Assembly: GCF_042477335.2 (NCBI RefSeq)
Contig: NC_091249.1
Location: 47,972,001-48,036,000 of the forward strand
Reading direction: 5' to 3'
Length of the DNA stretch: 64,000 bases
DNA from: Ovis canadensis
Taxonomy: Eukaryota > Chordata > Mammalia > Artiodactyla > Bovidae
In this document: in pieces, positions 35,766 through 46,457 of the stretch
Layout: each line of letters opens with the position of its first letter
How positions within the stretch are numbered: position 1 is the first letter of the stretch
Program-made: the position numbers and the translations under genes
The notes under the pieces: model-generated
The model's database searches: none
What the model was told of the DNA's origin: nothing
The model's input: the letters and a program-made list of their open reading frames with translations, nothing else

Positions 35766-36260
35766 TTGTTGCTCACTCAGTCATGTCTGACTTTTTGTGA
35801 CCCCATGGACTGCAGCATACCAGGCTTTCCTGTTCTTTACCATCTCGCGGAGCTTGTTCAAACTCATATCCATTGAGTCGGTGATGCCAACCATCTCATC
35901 CTCTGTTGTCCCCTTCTCCTACCTTTTCCTAACATCAGGGTTTTTCCTAATGAGTCAGCTTGTCACATCAGGTGGCCCAAGTGTTGGAGTTTGAGCTTCA
36001 GCATCAGTCCTTTAAATGAATATTCAGGATTGTTTTCTTTTAGGATTGGCTGGTTTGACCTCCTTTCGGTCCAAGGGACTCTCAATAGTCTTCTCCAACA
36101 CTCCAATTCAAAAGCATCAATTCTTCTGCACTGAGCCTTCTTTATGGTCCAACTCTCACATCCATACATGACAACTGGAAAAACCATAGCTTTGACTAGA
36201 TGGACCTTTGTTGGCAAAGAGATATCTCTGCTTTTTAATATGCTGTCTAGATTTGTCATG
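35766..36260 (-). mobile_element. BovB 3' end, 5'-truncated
   Basis: Reverse BovB from GTTGCTCACTCAGTCATGTC to the TNLDSILKSRDI block. The 98-codon frame at 35963-36259 is the conserved C-terminal domain (CESWTIKKAQCRRIDAFELE). There is no clear TSD. Confidence 0.9.
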
Positions 36261-37916
36261 TTCTAAAGGAAATGAATCATCTCCAGTGTTATCCTCACTT
36301 GATACAAAACCTGTGGATGCTTTTAACCATGTCATAAATGGATGGGTAAAATTTGCAATGAATACCAAATCACATAATTTGGGTATTTTTAGGAAAAAGA
36401 AGAAGTTCAGAATTATATTAGAGTCTCTGCATTCTCATCTAAACTAAGAATGGATTATTGTCTCACTTCTATAGGCTGTAACTCAAGATATTATATTACA
36501 TCATACAGCTGTGCTCTGCCAGATTTGAAGGTTGTAAGGCATTTCCCAATTACACTGGCATTACAGTGACATGGATGGCTTTGAGTGGGGACTGGACTAT
36601 GCCTCTAAATTTTTAACTCTCCATTGCTAGTGGGCAGTGATTGCTCTTCTCTACCTCATTTCTTTTCTATGTTGCCAGTTCCATCAGAAGAGATGAAGTT
36701 AAGCTACAATAATAAAACCCAAACATCTCAGAGGCTTTTTACTCACATAAAATCTGCTGAAGGTCAAAGCACCTCTCTGAAAGCTGCTGTCCTCCATGTG
36801 TTGGAGGAGTTACGTTCAACCTTATTTCTTTGAATACTGCTATAACTCTATACTTTATGTTCACTATTTTCATGAGGAGACAACAAAATGACACCATCCC
36901 CTCTTTCTGTTTCTCCACTTTCTTTTATCTAACAGCACCTCCACGTGAACATGTGCTTCCACAAGCACTTAGGCAGTGAAAGAGAAAGCATGGAGAGTGG
37001 TGAAACAGCTCCTCGATGCCTTCACGTGGAAGCAGTGGGTGTCCTTTAGTTACTGAATCAAGGCTTGGTGCTTACAAAACCAGTACTCACAAGCGGTAGA
37101 CAGGAAGGTTGCCTTTAATCAGAATGCTGGCAATCTGGGCAAAAGGTAGACTAAGCATCCTCTGATTCTTCTTGGCCATGAGGATTTTAAAGGGAAGAAG
37201 GGAAGTAATCTCAGTTAATCATTGAGATGGCGGTGGAGTGGGGTAGTGGTCAGAGCCACCATCCTCCACTGCACGCAGACTGGTGACATCTTGTGATCTT
37301 CCTATTTATGTTATCTCGTCCACACTGTTGTCACACAGTTTGTTCTAGAGATTAGGGACGTACAAGCTAGGGAGGAGATCTGGTCATCTGTTCATTACTT
37401 ATTCTTCATTTCTACTTCTTAGATGTGTAGAAAGAACTGAAGAGTCAGCCAAGGTGTCATATGATTAATAGATTTGAAAGGTGTGCTTGAGCCAGAGAAA
37501 AATAGAGCATAGGGGTGTCTGGTTTAAGGTTAGTGACAAGACAAAGAGGTGCCTCCTGCAAATAGCTCTTTCCAGCAAAAGGCAAAAAGATTTTTCCTGC
37601 CAAAAGCTGCTTACACTTTTCCACTCACATTTTATGGGCCAAAGCAAGTCACCCAGCCAGGCTGAAGTTTAAAGAGGCAAGGATAGGCATTCCTTCTGTG
37701 TAATGAGAATGAGAGAGAATTGGAAATGCTGGTGGGCCTCACAGGTGTCTGTTACACCAACTATATTCTGAATTATTTCTTTAAAAGTTGCTAAAACTCT
37801 ACTTAATGTTCATCATGTTGGTGAGGAGACAAAGTTAGGACACTTTTTAAAAAAATTTCTCTTAATGAGGAAGATTTTCCCTTAAATATTGTGTATTACC
37901 ACAAGTATTTTGATGA
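36261..37916. other. Unique DNA with two diverged copies of an unnamed repeat
   Basis: Sequences at 36820-36975 and 37765-37915 share blocks (TTATTTCTTT, then ACTCTA, TGTTCA, GAGGAGACAA and CCACAAG) in the same order and at similar spacing. No gene was recognised. The 36624-36833 frame has no known domain. Confidence 0.45.
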
Positions 37917-37921
37917 CTTTG

Positions 37922-38033
37922 GATCAGTCTTTCTCAAGCCTTAATGTGCATCCAAATCGTCCAGCATCCAAGTGCAGATTTTCGTTTAGGAGGTCCGAGG
38001 TGGGGCCCCAGATTCTGATTTTTAAACAGCTTT
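37922..38033 (+). mobile_element. MER5A (hAT-Charlie MITE), left part
   Basis: CAGTCTTTCTCAAGCCTTAA, GAGGTGGGGCCCCAGATTCT and GATTTTTAAACAGCTTTCAG match the MER5A arm. The element is cut by a BovB and resumes at 38907. Confidence 0.75.
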
Positions 38034-38039
38034 CAGGTA

Positions 38040-38900
38040 TTGCTTTGCTAATGTGCAAGATGAGTGCAATTGTGCGGTAGTTTGAGCATTCTTTGGAATT
38101 GCCTTTCTTTGAGATTGGAATGAAAACGGACCTTTTCCAGTCCTGTGGCCACTGCTGAGTTTTCCAAATTTGCTGGCATATTGGATGAAGCACTTTAACA
38201 GCATCATCCTGTAGGATTTGAAAGAGCTCCACTGGAACTCCATCACCTCCACTAGCTTTGTTCATAGTGATGCTTCCTAAGGCCCACTTGACTTCACCTT
38301 CCAAGATGTCTGGCTCTAGGTGAGTGATCACACCATCGTGGTTATCTGGGTCATGAAGGTCATTTTTGTATAGATCTTCTGTGTATTCTTGCCACCTCTT
38401 CTTAATATCTTCTGCTTCTGTTAGGTTCATACCATTTCTTTCCTTTATTGTGCCCATCTTTGCATGAAATGTTCCCTTGGTATCTCTAATTTTCTTGAAG
38501 AGATCTCTAGTCTTTCCCATTCTGTTGTTTTCCTCTATTTGCATTGATCACTGAGGAAGGCTTTCTTATCTCTCCTTGCTATTCTTTGGAACTCTGCATT
38601 CAAATGGGTATATCTTTCCTTTTTTCCTTTGCCTTTTGTGTCTTTTCTTTTCTCACCTATTTGTAAGGCCTCCTCAGACAACCATTTTGCCTTTTTGCAT
38701 TTCTTTTTCTTGAGGATTGTCTTGATCCCTGCCTCCTATACAAAGTCACGAACTTCCGTCCATAGTTCTTCAGACACTCTGTCTATCAGATCTAATCCCT
38801 TGAATCTATTTGTCACTAAGCGCCTGTCTCAGGGAAGCCTGGAGTGCTGAAGTCCATTGGATCGCAGAGTCGGACATGACAGAAACTGAACTGAACTGAG
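38040..38900. mobile_element. BovB LINE with 5' inversion (twin-primed)
   Basis: Bases 38040-38816 are BovB in reverse, from the endonuclease-RT linker to the start of the RT (an open 206-codon piece lies at 37924-38544, partly outside the element). Bases 38828-38900 are the last 73 or so bases of BovB in forward direction, ending ACTGAACTGAACTGAG. The middle of the element is missing. Both flanks are MER5A and share CAGGTA (38034-38039 and 38901-38906), which fits a single insertion. Confidence 0.85.
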
Positions 38901-38955
38901 CAGGTAACGCTGCTGCTGGCCTGTGGAGCATCCTTGGAATAGCAGGGCTTTGGTC
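38901..38955 (+). mobile_element. MER5A, right part
   Basis: CAGGTAACGCTGCTGCTGGC and TTGGAATAGCAGGGC continue the MER5A arm after the BovB insertion. Confidence 0.65.
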
Positions 38956-41078
38956 TGTCCCTCTGCTTAGAGAGGGAGAACCATTGTGATTTTCATTGAA
39001 TTCAAAAAGAAATTTAGGCCATTAGTTTTTGTCCCTCCCCTACATCTGAATTAAGAGCAGCGTCTCATGGTGATGGTTGTCAAACATGTAGGAAGACTGT
39101 CAGCGCAATTCAAAAACCTACTTCTGAAAGATAATTGGCTTTGTGTTCATTCATATTAAAACAGGACTGCAAGGAAGAAAGGAGACCTAATTGAACACTC
39201 AAAGCGTCCCACTAAAAGCCAGCGTCTAATTATGGCAGGGCCCACACAGCAGGGACACTGAAGGGCAGAGGAGATACTGAAAACATCTTTATATGCTTTT
39301 CCTCTGAAGAGCCCTTCCTGAGATCAAATGCAATTTGAGCTAAGAAGGCAGCAACTCACAAGCTCTACCCCCAGCAAGCATCTCAGAGACAGGCGCTCAA
39401 AGCATTTGTCATCATGCTTCGATTTTGCCTAATTATTAATAGAACACTTCCCCCCAACCCCCAATTCTTTACTAATTAAGATTTCTTGCATGCTTTAAAG
39501 CATTTCACTTAGCACTCAGGATTCCAGATGAGTTGCTATTTGGCTCCAAGATGCAGACTTGCTTTGAAGGACTGCTGTAGAATTGTGTGGACGTGCACTT
39601 GGGTAGGAATGAGGCTGGACTGGATAAGAGCACTCATGGGCACTGCACATTTTGCTCAGAGTCTTTTTTTCCCCTTTGCTCATTTGTAATGCCAGCCCAT
39701 GGTGGTGGAATGGGTATATTGCTATAAATTATCAGCCATGTCTCATACTTCTTATTCTGGAGGTGTAATTCAAAGAACTGTCGCAAGGAATAGCAAAGCT
39801 ATATATTCTTCTTTATAGCAATCATCATAAAAAAATTCCCAATTACTTTAAATTACCACAGAATGACTTCAAAATCAACCCCAGCCCTGCTGCCCTTGAT
39901 TTTCTTGCAATTAGTTCAAAGGGCAAGAGACAGAGCAGTAAGTTTAGAGGTATATTATATAGCAGTTACATTTTTCATGATCAAGGAACTTTTAGTTTAC
40001 AGCTTCTTTCCTTTGAACTGATTCATTGAAGGGGACAATAATTCCAAGTCTGTCCCCTTATTCTGCTGACACTCAATTTCTGGGGCTTGAACATATTTCA
40101 CTTCCCTTTTATCATCAGAATATTTAAAACTCTAATTTAAAATCTTTGCAAATGCTTGGTTTCTAATGTGATACACTGTAACTCATTGGTATTAGCCCAA
40201 GGTATTCTGCAATGCCCAAATCCTGCCCTGGCAAAGCCTCTCCTCTTCAGGATACCCTGATGATGAAGATAGATAGATAAGGGACAGTTGTAAAGGCAAG
40301 TACTCCTTCGTGTACTTGTGTCCAGAGTCATAGTCCACAGAGTCCCCATGCTCAGTCTCCCAACATAGGAACATTTGCTAAACCAGCCTGTAACATATGA
40401 GAACATTTTTTCTTATCCCTAAAATTAAACCTTAATTTTACCATCAACATATGGGCATAGGAGGAGCAACCAAATAATTGAGATCATCCACTCAAGTAGA
40501 TGATACATCAGTGACTGCCCTGATGGGAAAGGCTCTGGTACACTTAGTCCCCACCTGGAAGTGAGTGGGTGGCCTGTAGGGGGTTAAGCCCCTTGAAAGG
40601 CTGAATTACTTTCTGTGCAATCCATCTTACCATTATAGCCATGTCAAGTTCTAGTACAAGTACAGAAACTCTTAACATGAAGCCATCTGTTCTCCACTGA
40701 TGCGTTTGTCCATCCATCAGTCCATTCATCCAGCCTATCAAGGGAAAAAGGTGAGCAGTGATGGTGTCTGTTTATCCTCCTTTGACTAGAATATCTCTTC
40801 TGGTGTCTGTCTCACTGTTTCCCTCCAAAGCAGTCACGTACAGCCCTTGGTTTAGAAATTACAGATCGGTTTTTCAAATATTGATATGTATTTTAATAAG
40901 AGGCGGGTTGACTGGTGTGGTGTAAAGAGTACCTAGATTAAATAAATTTGTCCAAAGGCGCAGTATCCCCCAACTCCAGATCACTCAATCCCCCTATATT
41001 TGGAGAGTTGGATATATGCATGGATTCACTCTTTAATAGTTATTCTCATTCATTTTTACTCTTCCCCCATATTGGATA
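38956..41078. other. Repeat-poor unique DNA, no gene; candidate regulatory block
   Basis: About 2 kb without any recognised young repeat. Homeodomain-type TAATTA cores recur (39222-39230, 39431-39437, 39473-39478). No coding frame could be supported; minus frames at 40137-40406 and 40544-40741 have no known domain. Confidence 0.4.
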
Positions 41079-41214
41079 AGGAAATGGCAACCCACTCCAG
41101 TGTTCTTGCCTGGAGAATCCCAGGGATGGGGGAGCCTGGTGGGCTGCAGTTTATGGGGTCACACAGAGTCGGACACAACTGAAGCGACTAGGCAGCAGCA
41201 GCAGTAGCAGCATA
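41079..41214 (+). repeat. Bov-A2 SINE, second monomer only
   Basis: AAGGAAATGGCAACCCACTC to GAAGCGACTAGGCAGCAGCA; the first monomer is missing. Confidence 0.9.
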
Positions 41215-41352
41215 TGAAAAGCATATGGAAGTGGACAATAAATTTAAACTGTTTCCTTCCCTTTATAGAACAATTTTAGATAACTTCAAACAATGTTTCT
41301 GCTTAGATCTTATGAAATATATGATACAAGTTTTTCCCAGGATAGGTTGTTT

Positions 41353-41364
41353 TGAGCTATTTTC
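41353..41364. repeat. Target-site duplication, left copy (BovB 41365-42129)
   Basis: TGAGCTATTTTC is identical to 42130-42141. Confidence 0.85.
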
Positions 41365-42129
41365 CTTATGGCAGAAAGTGAAGAGGAACTAAAAAGCCTC
41401 TTGATGAAAGTAAAAGACGAGAGTGAAAAAGTTGGCTTAAAGCTCAACATTGAGAAAACGAAGATCATGGCATCCGGTCCCATCAGTTCATGGGACATAG
41501 ATGGGGAAACAGTGGAAACAGTGTCAGACTTTATTTTTGGGGGCTCCAAAATCACTGCAGATGGTGATTGCAGCCATGAAATTAAAATTCGCTTACTCCT
41601 TGGAAGAAAAGTTATGACCCACCTAGTTAGCATATTCAAAAGCAGAGACATTACTTTGCCGACTAAGGTCCATCTAGTCAAGGCTATGGTTTTTCCTGTG
41701 GTCATGTATGGATGTAAGAGTTGGACTGTGAAGAAGGCTGAGCACCGAAGAATTGATGCTTTTGAAGTGTGGTGTTGGAGAAAACTCTTGAGAGTCCCTT
41801 GGACTGCAAGGAGATCCAACCAGTCCATTCTGAAGGAGATCAGCCCTGGGATTTCTTTGGAAGGAATGATGCTAAAGCTGAAGCTCCAGTACTTTGGCCA
41901 CCTCATGCGAAGAGTTGACTCACTGGAAAAGACTTTGATGTTGAGAGGGATTGGGGTCAGGAGGAGAAACGGACGACAGAGGATGAGATAGCTGGATGGC
42001 ATCATGGACTCGATGGACGTGAGTCTGAGTGAACTCCGGGAGTTGGTGATGGACAGGGAAGCCTGGTGAGCTGTGATTTATGGGGTCGCAAAGAGTCAGA
42101 CATGACTGAGCGACTGAGCTGAACTGAAC
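41365..42129 (+). mobile_element. BovB 3' end, 5'-truncated, with a 207-codon open piece
   Basis: It begins just after motif C (CTTATGGCAGAAAGTGAAG) and runs to GAACTGAACTGAAC-type tail sequence. The frame at 41368-41991 (MAESEEELKSLLMKVK onward) is open to RQRMR followed by TAG at 41989-41991, the same stop as in the copy at 19583-23188. Flanking 12-bp TSDs, TGAGCTATTTTC, lie at 41353-41364 and 42130-42141. Confidence 0.95.
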
Positions 42130-42141
42130 TGAGCTATTTTC
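42130..42141. repeat. Target-site duplication, right copy (BovB 41365-42129)
   Basis: TGAGCTATTTTC is identical to 41353-41364. Confidence 0.85.
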
Positions 42142-43115
42142 TATTGCCTTTTTGATCATTCTGTCCACTCCTATATTTTTATATCCCAAATATGCTAAAA
42201 ACTCCTGCTGAGAGTGTTTCTAACACTCATTACTCAGAGTTGACTTTCATCAGGAAACCTTCACATTTGATTATCTCTTATCTCTGTTATATAGGCAGCC
42301 TCTTCATGTTAGCTAAATGCTTCTCTTTGGTCTATATCCAATCACTTGACCCCTCCCTAATTCCCATGTAGCCACCATGCTATTTTTCTTTTCCACCAGA
42401 CTATATATAATGTCTCCTTTTCCTCACTTAACACTCAAACAGTTATCCAATTTAATGTGACTCTGGTCCCATCACTTCTCTGAAATAGCTCTTTCAAAAG
42501 TCACTGAGAGTATTTTTGTTGCTAAGGATGTTTTTCGGTTTTTATCATATGTAACATTTGAATTGTATTCGATATTGTTGGTCCTTGCCTTCTTGAAACG
42601 ATCTCTTAGCTTGCTTTCCATGAAACTATTTGCACCTGCTCTTGTGTTTGTCTGAGTTCTCTTCCAACTCCTTCTCCATGATGTTTCTCTATGGTTGTAG
42701 AGCTTCTTTAACCTTGATCCTGCGTCTGCTCACCATCTGACTCGCCAGTCTGTCCCTTAGCAATAGCATTTATACTTATAGCTTCAATCTCTTCCTCCAA
42801 GTAAATGACTCACACATTTACATCTGTAGGGAAGACCTCTTCTCTCGGCTTCAGATTACCTCTCTCCTTGCATTTCTTGTGGATAAGTTACAGCCATCTC
42901 AGAAACAGTGAGATTAAAAATAAACTGATACACTCTTACCCAGAGCCTGATCTTCTCTGAGATTCTAGTTCTGCATAAACATCATCACTTATCTAAGATA
43001 TGCCATCTAGAATCTTAGGAGTCATCCTTGACACCTCGTTTTTCTCCTTTTATAAACTCATTCAACATTTACTCCACAAATAGGTATGAAGTGCTTTGAT
43101 GTGCCAGCAGCGATT
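42142..43115 (+). repeat. Ancient L2 LINE, left segment
   Basis: Pyrimidine-rich L2 3' sequence, with AATGACTCACACATTTACAT near 42805 and TTAGGAGTCATCCTTGACAC near 43016 matching the L2 order. The reading frame is broken. Confidence 0.6.
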
Positions 43116-43127
43116 TTAGTGCAAGAT

Positions 43128-43252
43128 GTGCACGCTAAGTTGCTTCAGCTGTATCCGACTCTTTGTGACTCTATGAACTGTGGTCTGCCAAGCTCCTTTG
43201 TCCGTGGGGTTGTCTAGGCAGTAATGCTGGAGTGGGTTGCCATGCTCTCCTC
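43128..43252 (-). repeat. Bov-A-type SINE monomer with 12-bp TSD
   Basis: Reverse Bov-A monomer from GTGCACGCTAAGTTGCTTCA to GGTTGCCATGCTCTCC. TTAGTGCAAGAT at 43116-43127 and 43253-43264 is the TSD. Confidence 0.92.
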
Positions 43253-43264
43253 TTAGTGCAAGAT

Positions 43265-43850
43265 ACACATTATAAAGTAAGTCCATATCCGATTCATCAT
43301 CTATTCCTATCAGTTTTACCTCTTCTAAATAACCTCTCCCCTCCATTTCACCCCTTCTGCTCCAAGCTGTCACCACCTCTCACTCCACTGCAATTTCCTT
43401 CTTTCTGGTCTAGCTACACAGTTGCTGGGACAGACTTTCCAAAGGCTGACCGTGTCATCCTAGCCCATACCAACTTCCTGCTCTTGCTTAAGTCCCCCAG
43501 TGCTCTTGGAATTAAAAAAAGAAGTCACGAGTGTGACTTCCTAGGCCAGGACTGCTTCCACTTGCTTCTGGTCCAGCTACTTTCCATCCCTTCTGCCACA
43601 GGTTCTTTGAATATTATTCCTTTCATTTTTTTGTACAATCTCCTTTCACAGCTCAGCACAACCCTCACTTGTACAGAAACATGTCCCTTGCCTCCCTGGA
43701 CTAAATCTAATGCTGTTACTATACACTCTTGTGGAGAAGGGCTGTCTATTTATTTATTTATTTTCACAGAGTATGTCATGCTTAGTATAGTGCTTGACAC
43801 ATATTTGGGATTCATTATTACTTATAAATGAACAAATGATAGCCTCATGT
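43265..43850 (+). repeat. Ancient L2 LINE, 3' segment
   Basis: TTCTTTCTGGTCTAGCTACA, CCTTTCATTTTTTTGTACAA and TAGTGCTTGACACATATTTG, then AATGAACAAATGA, follow the L2 3' end. The 199-codon frame (43232-43831) lies within it and is not a gene. Confidence 0.65.
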
Positions 43851-44569
43851 TTATGAAAATAAGTAATCTAGGCTTTTTGCTCACTTATTCATCATAATGA
43901 AATTCTTTGGATTGTTGGGGCCTTTGCTGACATTTTTGTTAGGCTCTGCCTAGACTATTTGTCCTGAAGTGACCTTTTAGCCAGTTACATGTAGACATTA
44001 TCATATTTGATCATTAAAGATGCAACAGAGAACCTCAAACTATTTACACTAAACTAATCATTGGGGGATATATAAATTAACATTAAGTACTTGCATTTAT
44101 CAAAATTTTCCTTAACTCACAGTTGAGCTATACATAATTGCATAAATTATTTTAAAAAGTGATATTCATAGGAGAAAACCTTGTAATTATGCTGGGTATG
44201 AAAAGATAACTGACAGAAAAGAAGATGAAGCTATTTATGCTGCTTAAAGTAATTTAGAAAAGTGCCCAAACACTTTGGTTATGGTCTTGTGACTGCCAAA
44301 ATCAGATGCTAAAACTTGGCATGTTTGAGTTTATATTTTGTCTCCTTTTCCTTATCCTGACACTGCTTGCTGCAATGTCTGGAGAAATAAAGAGGAGAAA
44401 GAAGTGGGTCAAGCAAGAGTATGGAACCTGGATAAACCACCAAATTAAAAGTGAATTCAAAGATGAATAAAAGTTGAACAAAAGCACTCAACCTGCTGCT
44501 ATTATTCATAGAGGGCATGCATTGGTCACATGATCTTAAGACTTCTTTACTTCTTAGTAAAATGAAATC
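43851..44569. other. AT-rich unique DNA, no gene
   Basis: No repeat family assigned; minus frames at 44302-44659 have no known domain. Confidence 0.35.
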
Positions 44570-44928
44570 AGTAATATATAGACTATTCACAGTAGCCAAG
44601 ACACGGAAGCAACCCAAATGTCCATCCGCAGATGAATGGATAAAGAAGATGTGATACATGTGTTCAACAGAGTATTACTCAGCTGTAAAAAAAGAATGAA
44701 ATAATGCTATTTGCAGCAACATGGATGGACCTAGAGATTATCATACTTTAAGTAAAGTAACTCAGACAGAGAAAGACATATCATGAGATAAAATAACTTG
44801 TATTTGGAATCTAAAAAATTTATGCAAATGAACTTATTTACAAAATAGACTCACAGAGATAGAAAACTAACTTATGGTTACCAAAGGGGAAATGGAGTGG
44901 AGGGATAAATTAGAAGCTTGTGATTAAC
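44570..44928 (+). repeat. Artiodactyl L1 3' region, left part
   Basis: GTAGCCAAGACACGGAAGCA, CATCCGCAGATGAATGGATA and TGCAGCAACATGGATGGACC mark the end of L1 ORF2 and the 3' UTR. Confidence 0.85.
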
Positions 44929-44937
44929 ATACCCACT

Positions 44938-45070
44938 GCTAAGCTGCTAAGTCACTTCAGTTGTGTCTGACTCTGTGCGACCCCATAGACAGCAGCCCAC
45001 CAAGCTCCCCTGTCCACGGGATTTTCCAGGCAAGAGTACTGGAGTGGGTTGCCATTGCCTTCTCAGCAAT
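44938..45070 (-). repeat. Bov-A2 SINE, one monomer, nested in L1
   Basis: CTGCTAAGTCACTTCAGTTG to GTTGCCATTGCCTTCTC. ATACCCACT at 44929-44937 and 45071-45079 is the TSD, and L1 continues on both sides. Confidence 0.92.
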
Positions 45071-45153
45071 ATACCCACTACTATATATTAATATAAAGTA
45101 GATATATATAATTGAATCACTGCACACCTGAAACATTGTAAATCAATTATTTG
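45071..45153 (+). repeat. Artiodactyl L1 3' region, right part
   Basis: ATACCCACTACTATATATTA and ATTGAATCACTGCACACCTG, then AAACATTGTAAATC, complete the L1 3' UTR. Confidence 0.75.
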
Positions 45154-45156
45154 TCA

Positions 45157-45448
45157 TTGTTGTTCAGTCCCTAATTGTGTCTGACTCTTCATGACCCCAT
45201 GAACTGCAGCATGCCATGCTTTCCTGCCCTTCACCACCTTCCTGAGTTTGCTCAAACTCATGTTCATTGAGTCGGTGATGGCATCCAGCCATTGCATCTT
45301 CTGTTGCTCCCTTCTCCTCCTGCCCTCAATCTTTCCCAGCATCAGGGTCTTTTCCAATTAGTTGGCTCTTCGCATGAGGTGCCAAAGTATTGGAGCTTCA
45401 GCATCAGTCTTTCCAATGAATATTTAGGGATGATTTCCTTTATGATTG
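45157..45448 (-). mobile_element. BovB 3' end, 5'-truncated
   Basis: Reverse BovB from TTGTTGTTCAGTCCCTAATT to GGGATGATTTCCTTTATGAT. The 67-codon frame 45154-45357 is its C-terminal end. A (TA)n run follows. Confidence 0.88.
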
Positions 45449-45456
45449 ATACCTAA

Positions 45457-45459
<3 letters not shown>

Positions 45460-45498
<39 letters not shown>
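45460..45498. repeat. (TA)n microsatellite
   Basis: About 19 TA units between the BovB tail and the DSTN retrocopy target site. Confidence 0.95.
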
Positions 45499-45502
<4 letters not shown>

Positions 45503-45627
45503 GGAAGAATTAAACAAGGTAATATATGTGAATGCTCTGTGGAATGTTATACCACACAGTTAGCTCATATTAAGATTTTTTTTTTAATTGTAAATAGCTT
45601 GGCCTCCTGACTTCTTGAGATTCCTTT

Positions 45628-45645
45628 AAAAGTCTAAGACTTTTA
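45628..45645. repeat. Target-site duplication, left copy (DSTN retrocopy)
   Basis: AAAAGTCTAAGACTTTTA is identical to 46435-46452. It is preceded by TTT, which fits the L1 endonuclease target TT/AAAA. Confidence 0.95.
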
Positions 45646-46434
45646 GGCCCGGGCTGCGGTGAAGAGGACGCTCCGTAGACTCGGCGCCAGCCGGCTCCCT
45701 TTCCGCGCTCTGCGACCGCCGCGGCGAACATGGCCTCAGGAGTGCAAGTTGCCGATGAAGTATGTCGCATTTTTTATGACATGAAAGTTCGGAAGTGCTC
45801 CACGCCAGAAGAAATCAAGAAAAGAAAGAAGGCTGTCATCTTCTGTCTCAGTGCAGATAAAAAGTGCATCATCGTGGAGGAAGGCAAGGAGATTTTGGTG
45901 GGAGATGTTGGTGTCACCATAACCGATCCTTTCAAGCATTTTGTGGGGATGCTTCCTGAAAAAGATTGTCGCTATGCTCTATATGATGCAAGCTTTGAAA
46001 CAAAGAAATCCAGAAAAGAGGAGTTGATGTTTTTCCTGTGGGCACCAGAACTAGCTCCTCTAAAGAGTAAAATGATCTATGCGAGCTCCAAGGATGCCAT
46101 CAAAAAGAAGTTCCAAGGCATAAAACACGAATGTCAAGCAAATGGGCCAGAAGACCTCAATCGGGCTTGTATTGCTGAAAAGCTAGGTGGATCCCTAATT
46201 GTAGCTTTTGAAGGATGCCCTGGGTAGACCATCATCTGGTGCCACAAATCGAAAGCTTCCGTGTTTAATGTTATCCTCTTGCTATGTATAAGTAAAGCAG
46301 ATAATGTTTAGGCTAGGGACTCACTGAAGGGGAGCTGTCTTGTCATTTGTGGGGGTAAACTATTCTATGAACATGTGCAAATGGCCCTAAATAAATCTAC
46401 ACTCTAAAACTTTAAAAAAAAAATAAAAAAAAAT
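45646..46434 (+). pseudogene. DSTN retrocopy: Destrin (DSTN/ADF) processed retrocopy, whole insert
   Basis: The insert is a copy of an mRNA. It has a GC-rich 5' UTR (45646-45729) that starts right after the TSD, an uninterrupted destrin coding sequence without introns, a short 3' UTR of about 190 bp with AATAAA (near 46390) and an A-rich tail (46414-46434). Perfect 18-bp TSDs flank it. These are the marks of L1-driven retrotransposition. The 5' UTR looks complete or nearly so and could carry some promoter-proximal sequence, but no TATA box or retained parental promoter can be shown. Confidence 0.95.
45730..46227 (+). CDS. DSTN retrocopy: Destrin-like protein, intact 165-codon frame of the retrocopy
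   Basis: Destrin (actin-depolymerising factor) binds actin monomers and filaments in the cytoplasm and severs filaments. The frame has the full family length of 165 residues. It holds the ADF-homology fold, with [11 protein letters not shown] at the start (Ser3 is the regulatory phosphorylation site), the KKRKK nuclear-localisation motif at residues 30-34 and the actin-binding helix [20 protein letters not shown]. From memory of mammalian destrin, only two residues differ: Glu to Lys in [10 protein letters not shown], and the last residue Val to Gly (ending EGCPG). The ATG is the parental start, in context AACATGG. There are no stops or frameshifts. Expression is unknown. The lack of decay shows either a young insertion or constraint, and the sequence alone cannot tell which. 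Confidence 0.9.
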   Translation: MASGVQVADEVCRIFYDMKVRKCSTPEEIKKRKKAVIFCLSADKKCIIVEEGKEILVGDVGVTITDPFKHFVGMLPEKDCRYALYDASFETKKSRKEELMFFLWAPELAPLKSKMIYASSKDAIKKKFQGIKHECQANGPEDLNRACIAEKLGGSLIVAFEGCPG

Positions 46435-46452
46435 AAAAGTCTAAGACTTTTA
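46435..46452. repeat. Target-site duplication, right copy (DSTN retrocopy)
   Basis: AAAAGTCTAAGACTTTTA is identical to 45628-45645. Confidence 0.95.
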
Positions 46453-46457
46453 AAATG

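Noticed and set aside
43232-43831. 199-codon plus frame
   Set aside because: It crosses a SINE end and an L2 relic, so it has no coherent protein.
45646-46434. Cofilin-1 or cofilin-2 as the source of the retrocopy
   Set aside because: The N-terminus [20 protein letters not shown] and C-terminus IVAFEGCPG fit destrin, not CFL1 or CFL2.
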